From positions 45,405,348 to 45,469,347 of the forward strand of contig NC_052354.1 in NCBI RefSeq assembly GCF_009727055.1: a stretch of DNA of 64,000 bases, read 5' to 3'. The notes under the pieces are model-generated. The model saw nothing but the letters and a program-made list of their open reading frames with translations, searched no databases and had not been told where the DNA came from. A program made the position numbers and the translations under genes. Source of the DNA: Benincasa hispida. Taxonomy: Eukaryota; Streptophyta; Magnoliopsida; Cucurbitales; Cucurbitaceae. Below, piece after piece: positions 58,858-64,000 of this stretch; positions within the stretch are counted from its first letter, which is position 1, and each line of letters opens with the position of its first letter.

Positions 58858-60232
58858 TCATCGGCCAAGCAAAGCAACACGATCTTTTTGCACTGCCTGT
58901 GCTAGGTTGATGTCAAAAAGCTCACACCGTATAGGCATCTCCATCTCATAGAATGGATTCTTCAAGACAAAATCTGTGTATAGCTCATAAATGTACTTCA
59001 GAAGACTCTCCATGTGCTGAGTCCCAGGCTCACACACAACAAAAAACTTTGTCCCTGCAACAGATAATTTCCATCCATGATTCAGCTTCTTTATTAAGAA
59101 CTAGCATGACTATAACATGAAAGTTACTGTCGTGAAACTTTGCAAACATGACAAATTGTTGAACATGGAAATACAAAATCTACAAAGCAAGCATTTCTGT
59201 TTCTTACACAGGTTGATAATCGAGAAATTATTAATTCTCCAGATCAAAAGCCATTCACATCTATATCGAAACACTCCTTATCTCTCCTCCCTCTCTGCAG
59301 GCAGTAAAGTTTAATGACAAAAGATTAAACACAAACAGTTACAGAGTCGAGTTTTGAAAAACTAATTTTGCAGTTTCTATTGCACCACATACCAGTTTTT
59401 CCCCAAAACTTTGATAGCACAAACATATCTGTGAAGGAAACTATAATATGATTATGAAAAGCTACATTTTTCTAACAGAAGATCAATATCATTTCTACCA
59501 ATCAGGCATAAGCTGCATAACTCAACCAATTAAGGCATAATAATCTCAACCAAAAGTTATGTTCGAATCCCCAATCTCATATAATCTTGAACTCGAAACA
59601 AGAAGGAAAAGAAAAAGATCAATAAAGTTTCTAGAACTTCAGTTGTGCTTTCCCATTCTGGAACTTACTTAACTGCTTATCTTTGGATCACAGAGTTTGA
59701 GACAGAATCCGTGTTTGAAGCAAAAAAGTAAACAAAGGAAAGGAAGGAAAAATGTACCAGTAAGTGACTGGAAGCAATGGAGGTCGAATGTGTCGGCTTC
59801 AAGAAGTTCGACACCCGAACAACCGGCTATAGGCGAAAGCTGCTGGGAAATGGCATGCATAGAATGCCATAAACTCGCCACTCTCAAGCTATCATTTGTA
59901 TCCATTCGTCCAGCAGACCCATAATCCTAAATTTTCAAACAAACCCAATAAGAGATTCAATCCACAGAGAATACCCAATGAAGAATAAATAGAATAATTC
60001 CACTCAAACCCAGCCAATTTATATATCTTTTCTATATGAGATCAAAAAACTGAAATCTTGACTTGGGGTTCTAAGAAACAAAATAAGGCATCAAAACTCT
60101 CAATCCAGGAGGGAATTAATAGAAATTTGTGTTTCTAATTTCATAAACAAGTAGTTTGTATTGGTCGATTACCTTGTAGAAGATCAAACCACCAGATTTG
60201 TTGATGATGTAGAGGCTGTAAATTGCTGCCAT
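58858..60232 (-). CDS. TRAPPC4: TRAPP complex subunit 4 (Trs23 homologue)
   Basis: Three exons on the minus strand: 60173-60232 (MAAIYSLYIINKSGGLIFYK), 59758-59926 (DYGSAGRMDTNDSLRVASLW to CFQSLT) and 58858-59054 (GTKFFVVCEPGT to QKDRVALLGR). All junctions obey GT-AG and the join gives 141 codons and TGA at 58858-58860. The N-terminal IYSLYIINKSGGLIFY and the longin-like fold with LIVCEPG-type strand and LLKYIYELYTDFVLKNPFYE helix are the hallmark of TRAPPC4/Trs23/synbindin; plant homologues have about this length. It is a core subunit of the TRAPP tethering complex, which activates Rab GTPases in ER-to-Golgi and Golgi traffic. The gene looks intact and is the most conserved gene in the window. 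It converges on the inhibitor gene at 57700 (tail to tail). Confidence 0.95.
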
Positions 60233-62225
60233 CGTCTTTAGATCTATCAAGATTCTGAAGTATTACGAAAGAAATGGAATGAATGGGGTTGTGAATAGTG
60301 ATAATCAGTGTGGGGAAGAACGTAGATTTGAAGGCGCATAATCCAGTTTCAATGAACGCCGATCTTAAGCCAGTGGGGGAGTTTCGGGAGCTTGAGAGTG
60401 AAGGCTAGGGGTTCGGTTCCAACTAAAAATCAAACTAAACCAATCATTTTACTAGATTCAAATCAATGTCAAGTAAAGAAAAAAACCCCATTGAATTGGT
60501 TTTGTTTAGATCGGTTTATTATCGATTTGGTTCTCTATTTTTCACCTTTTCTTTTTTCTTCTAATTTTTAAATATGATATTTTTGTTTCTTTTTTCTTGA
60601 CATTTTTTAAATAAAAAACTTACATGTTCCATAATAATTAGTTTTTTTTCTAAACAATAAATATACATGCACTTTCATAATTAAAATACTAAAAGATGTT
60701 ACTTTTAAAGTTAGTTTTTCTAATAAAAAGCGATTCGAACATACTTTTTGGTTTTTAGTTGCACTCCTACCGGAAGGGCGAAAGGAGTGTCACCAATAGA
60801 TAAACAATTATGGCTTTAATACTTACTATTCACCATTGTGGTCTTACTTATTTTTTAATAACAAAAAAAATCTATATCGTGTCTATTTGATTTTCAGTTT
60901 TAAAATTTTAAATTTCTAATAAGTTAGAAAATTTTAAAATTAATTAATCTATTAGATATAAATTTGAACTTTTTAATTAATGAAAATTTGAACTTTCAGT
61001 TATATATCTAGTATAAATGTAAATTTTAAAAATACACAAACAAAATATAGAAATTAAATATATGATTCATCCCTTATTATTATCAAATTTGACCTCTCAT
61101 TTGGATTAGTTTCAATTAAAAATGGAAATGATATGAGAGTTTCAATTTTATTTATATTATTTGACTTACTTTTTTATCCTTGTAATGGTAAAAGTTTCAT
61201 TTAAAAAAAAAAAGAAGAAAAAACAATTGTAGGAGTTTTCCATCCTTATGTTTATTTGTTAAATCCCTTGTATTGTTGTGTCAATTTCCCATGTTTTATA
61301 GATTATTATATTAGGTTTTGACAACCACAGATTGAGTAAGAAATGATTAAAAAAAAAGTCATCAACAAATACAAATTTGACCTCACTTTAAAAAAAACGT
61401 CACTCAAAATTTAAATTCGACCTCCTTGAAAAAACTACGAAATGAAGAAAAGAGAAAAAAAAAAAAAAGACAACAACATAAACAAAAATCATCGAAGAAG
61501 AAAAAAGGAAAACATTCGAAAGGCAACGTAAACAACAGAAATTGTAAAAAAAAAACCAATGAAAACAAAAGATTTTCATAGAAACAATCCATACAAATTT
61601 TGTAAAAATAATGCCAAATTTCGAGTAAACTCCTAAATTGAGGTCATCCATATAAATTCTCCATAACTAATGAGTTATGTAGATTATTTAAAAAAAAATA
61701 CTGATGATTTAGATTCAAGAGATTTAAGAAATTAATAGAAACTATAACATATATAAAACTAAAGGAGTCCAACTAAAATTTAGTCCAAATTCTAGTGATT
61801 TAATTGAAAATTTAACATTAATATAATCAAATTAATAATTTGCAAATGCTATGGTCAAGGTGATGTAATCCCTGAAAATTAACTATTCTTCTTTATGTCA
61901 TTTATGGATGAGTGATTACACAAAATGATAATAACAACAATAATTGCAATCTAAACCATATTCTAAAGAAATGTTGGCAAACTATAGAATATAGTCCATT
62001 TATGTGATACATAGGTTTTCACATATATCCAATTCAAATCTGTCCACGCACACCTCAACTAATCTTTGAAACCAATACTCCAAATCTAACTATTTCCTCA
62101 TCTAAGACTTGGAACGTTATCAAGTATTTGGTGTAAAATTTCTTGGGGGAAAAAATATTGACAAGATTGTGTGATGCTTGGTCACTTGATTAACTCCAAA
62201 GAATTGATAGTGACATCCTTTGAAA
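60233..62225. other. Promoter of TRAPPC4, then AT-rich spacer
   Basis: The first 200 bp hold the TRAPPC4 leader and promoter on the minus strand. CACTCCTACCGG...AAGGAGTG at 60760-60791 is a small hairpin. Poly-A and poly-T runs are common. The minus-strand frames at 61400-61651 are F/S/V-rich composition products. No further gene is recognised. Confidence 0.45.
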
Positions 62226-62465
62226 TCAAGAGTAACATCCTTCCAACTCTAAGAAAGATGCAAATTTCTTAGTTTCTTCTTTCCTGAATTGGGAAGGATG
62301 TATTAGGAAAGGTGTCCATTTCATCTTCTTCATCGGATCGAAAAGGACTTTCTTACCTATTTTCTTGCTGAACCCAGTTTGATTGATGACCATACAGGCA
62401 CAAACCTGCCTCAGATAACCCTTCTTCAAAAGGGTACTATGAGTATTACCTGCAAACAAACGCAT
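62226..62465 (-). CDS. Unrecognised open frame, possible exon
   Basis: A 79-codon minus-strand frame with a composition unlike the AT-rich surroundings: KKGYLRQVCACMVINQTG, KKVLFDPMKKMKWTPFL, HPSQFRKEETKKFASFLEL. On the minus strand TGTTTGCAG immediately precedes GTAATACTC at 62456, a good 3' splice site, so it could be an exon rather than a start. No domain is recognised. It may be a gene fragment. Confidence 0.2.
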   Translation of the reverse strand: MRLFAGNTHSTLLKKGYLRQVCACMVINQTGFSKKIGKKVLFDPMKKMKWTPFLIHPSQFRKEETKKFASFLELEGCYS

Positions 62466-62773
62466 TTCCCCTTATAGGCTACACAAGAGAGGAGGCATTT
62501 CATCCGAGAATGAAAACAAGCACAATCCCTGAAGGACGAACTAAGACGAAGCTCAACAGTGATTTCAGCAAAACCTACATTCATACTCAGAAACAATGGG
62601 ATGCAGAGGGGAAAACTCCAATAAGTATCAAATCCCAACAAATTATAATCTGACTGTTGAATGTGCAAGTTCGTCCTCTATTTAATTTTATTGAATGGCT
62701 GGAGTAAGGAGGCATTTATGCAGCTATTTAGCGTAAAACAACAATTTAGGGGTGAACCAAGGGTGTATACATG

Positions 62774-62915
62774 TAGCCACAGTGTAGAAAGCTTCCCCAT
62801 ATAGAAAGTCTGGGAAAAACTGAAGAAACAAAGTGGCATCCATATAGCTTAGGTTTTTGTTGTGTGCTGATGGCTCAACAATCAAATCAGCACAAGACCG
62901 TCCATAAGCACATCG
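62774..62915 (+). ncRNA. Candidate box H/ACA snoRNA, copy 1
   Basis: Two hairpins can be drawn. The 5' one closes with GCCAC (62776-62780) and GTGGC (62833-62837), with a weaker inner stem AGCTT/AAACT-type at 62790-62821. The 3' one closes with GCTTA (62847-62851) and TAAGC (62905-62909), with inner stem TGTGCTGAT (62863-62871) and ATCAGCACA (62886-62894). The bases between the inner and outer stems (GGTTTTTGTTG and AGACCGTC) form an internal loop like a pseudouridylation pocket. ACA (62910-62912) follows the stem directly, three bases before the presumed 3' end. The hinge ATCCATATA does not match ANANNA exactly. No target is assigned. Confidence 0.55.
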
Positions 62916-63086
62916 ACTTCAAACAACATACAATGTATATGAATAGTATCATCTAAAAAATCAATTAAATCCAAGACAATCAGTAAAAGCACAAGAGCAA
63001 AAACAACTGTTACTACAAACAGCTTAGTTTCAAATATTTGTCAATGCTTAATGGAAGCTATTCCTAAAATGCCACAAGGAAGAACT

Positions 63087-63260
63087 TGACCAACAAGACG
63101 CAAGAGTCTGATACGGGCAAGGAATATTAATGCGTCTGACATGAAAAGAACCAGTTAATCAGCACAGGAACATAAAAGCACATTGCAACTGTCTTCACAT
63201 AAATAGAAGTAGGCAAGAGGTGTGATTCAGATTTCTTCCACACCATGAATCACTTTACCT
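63087..63260 (+). other. Two further hairpins and a partial fourth unit
   Basis: AGACGCA (63097-63103) pairs with TGCGTCT (63131-63137). TTAATCAGCACAGGAACATA followed by AAAGCACA (63155-63182) resembles the 3' part of the snoRNA-like units but lacks the matching 5' stem strand. GTGATTC (63222-63228) pairs with GAATCAC (about 63246-63252), and GTGATTCAGAT recurs in front of copy 3. This may be a decayed unit or another small RNA. Confidence 0.3.
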
Positions 63261-63338
63261 GAACAACTGCATGAAAACTAGAAAGACATTGACAACCACA
63301 AAATTATCAATAGGCTTGAGATGTGTGTTCAAAAGATA

Positions 63339-63475
63339 TATGCCATAGCATAGATAGTTCACCTCAATTTTTAGAGGGAAACTTGTAAGACACAATGGCA
63401 AGAGTGTAGCTTAGGTTTTTGTTATGTACCGATATCGGAAAATTAATCGGTACAAGACCGTCCATAAGCACAAAT
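63339..63475 (+). ncRNA. Candidate box H/ACA snoRNA, copy 2
   Basis: The 5' hairpin closes with TGCCAT (63341-63346) and ATGGCA (63395-63400), with inner stems AGTT/AACT and CCTC/GAGG (63356-63383). The 3' hairpin closes with GCTTA (63409-63413) and TAAGC (63465-63469), with inner stem TGTACCGAT (63425-63433) and ATCGGTACA (63446-63454). Relative to copies 1 and 3, two stem pairs have changed on both strands together. The pocket strand AGACCGTC is unchanged. ACA is at 63470-63472. The hinge is AGAGTGTA, close to but not exactly an H box. Confidence 0.6.
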
Positions 63476-63521
63476 ACTGACAGCCAGATGATTAAAAATT
63501 CACACAATATTGTGATTCAGA

Positions 63522-63666
63522 TATTGCCATAACATAGATAGCTTTTCCTCAAAAAAAAAACTGAAGAAAAACTTGAAAGACAAAGATGGCAAGAATGTAG
63601 CTTATGTGTATGTTGTGTGCTGATGACGGTAAATTAATCAGCACAAGACCGTCCATAAGCACACCA
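63522..63666 (+). ncRNA. Candidate box H/ACA snoRNA, copy 3
   Basis: The 5' hairpin closes with TTGCCAT (63524-63530) and ATGGCAA (63586-63592); its inner strands AGCTTTTCCTC (63540-63550) and GAAGAAAAACT (63563-63573) pair with two mismatches. The 3' hairpin closes with GCTTATG (63600-63606) and CATAAGC (63654-63660), with inner stem TGTGCTGAT (63616-63624) and ATCAGCACA (63637-63645). ACA is at 63661-63663. The hinge is AGAATGTA. The unit is about 145 nt, in the normal range for plant H/ACA RNAs. The left pocket strand differs from copies 1 and 2, so its guide target may differ. Confidence 0.6.
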
Positions 63667-63886
63667 TACCAATAGCATAAATAGCCAAGAAGGTAAATTC
63701 TATACACAACATTACATGTCTCCTAAAGATGCACCTTGGTTGAAAGGACTTGGAAGTTGGAAAGTTTAGAGATGTCTTTTAATAAGAAATATAAAACTGA
63801 ATCAAACCACAGATTGAAAAGTTTTTCAATTTTATATCCATGGGTCCTAGATAGGTGACCATCATGGATCTTAGGTTCTAACCATA
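63667..63886. other. Spacer, nothing recognised
   Basis: No gene or repeat is visible; the minus-strand frame at 63723-63920 has no recognisable domain. Confidence 0.4.
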
Positions 63887-64000
63887 GAAGTTGTATACTG
63901 AACCCAAATTTCAAAAACAAAAAAAGTTTTTAATTACTTTTTCAAATTTTGAAGTTGTATACTGAACCCAAATTTCAAAAACAAAAAAAGTTTTTAATTA
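63887..64000. repeat. Tandem duplication, 64-bp period, at the window edge
   Basis: GAAGTTGTATACTGAACCC starts at 63887 and again at 63951, and the following 50 bases are identical. The second copy is cut by the end of the window, so the number of repeats is unknown. Confidence 0.9.

Noticed and set aside
63220..63260. Possible C/D box snoRNA near GTGATTC...CTGA
   Set aside because: There is no proper RTGATGA C box paired with a CTGA D box at the right distance; only a simple hairpin is supported.

Overview
This window reads as nuclear DNA of a dicot plant, most likely a cucurbit. It is AT-rich, carries plant-only families (DUF247, invertase/pectin methylesterase inhibitors, En/Spm and Ty1/copia elements), has plant-type introns, and is dominated by layered transposon debris. 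The cucurbit call is my impression from the repeat types and protein sequences, not a proof. Three runs or single Ns (5185-5344, 50589-50613, and single Ns at 23145, 33354 and 46124) show a draft assembly; two single Ns and the 25-N gap are flanked by copied sequence that is probably artefactual.

Layout. 1-7738: a decayed Ty1/copia element on the minus strand with long LTRs, gag-pol relics and a 2.6 kb leader. 7739-13010: a Ty3/gypsy relic broken by two copia LTRs. 13011-20600: AT-rich DNA with a segmental duplication (13435-14060 and 15991-19814); the second copy is split by a 3.3 kb hAT element and followed by a Mutator-like element with a perfect 10-bp target duplication. 21253-26160: an old copia LTR interrupted by two younger solo LTRs. 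26200-27860: two copies of a LINE C-terminal fragment around a fold-back element. 28207-28729: a pure polypyrimidine tract. 29222-30797: a DUF247 gene broken by one frameshift and one stop. 32401-32710: a perfect tandem duplication. 35647-40715: a degenerate plus-strand copia element. 44911-47270: an En/Spm (CACTA) relic. 47376-53001: two copia LTRs of one family head to head in inverted orientation, partly duplicated across the 25-N gap.

The gene-bearing part is 54900-60250. Three small secreted proteins of the invertase/pectin methylesterase inhibitor family lie in tandem on the plus strand; the first has one intron, the other two have none. They are followed on the minus strand by an intact three-exon gene for the TRAPP subunit TRAPPC4/Trs23 (141 residues).

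The most interesting signal is at 62774-63666: three direct copies of a roughly 140-nt unit. Each can fold as two hairpins joined by a short hinge and ends in ACA directly after the second stem, as in box H/ACA snoRNAs. Stem bases change in compensating pairs between copies (TGTGCTGAT/ATCAGCACA against TGTACCGAT/ATCGGTACA, and GCCAC/GTGGC against GCCAT/ATGGC), which argues for selection on RNA structure. No protein gene explains this stretch.
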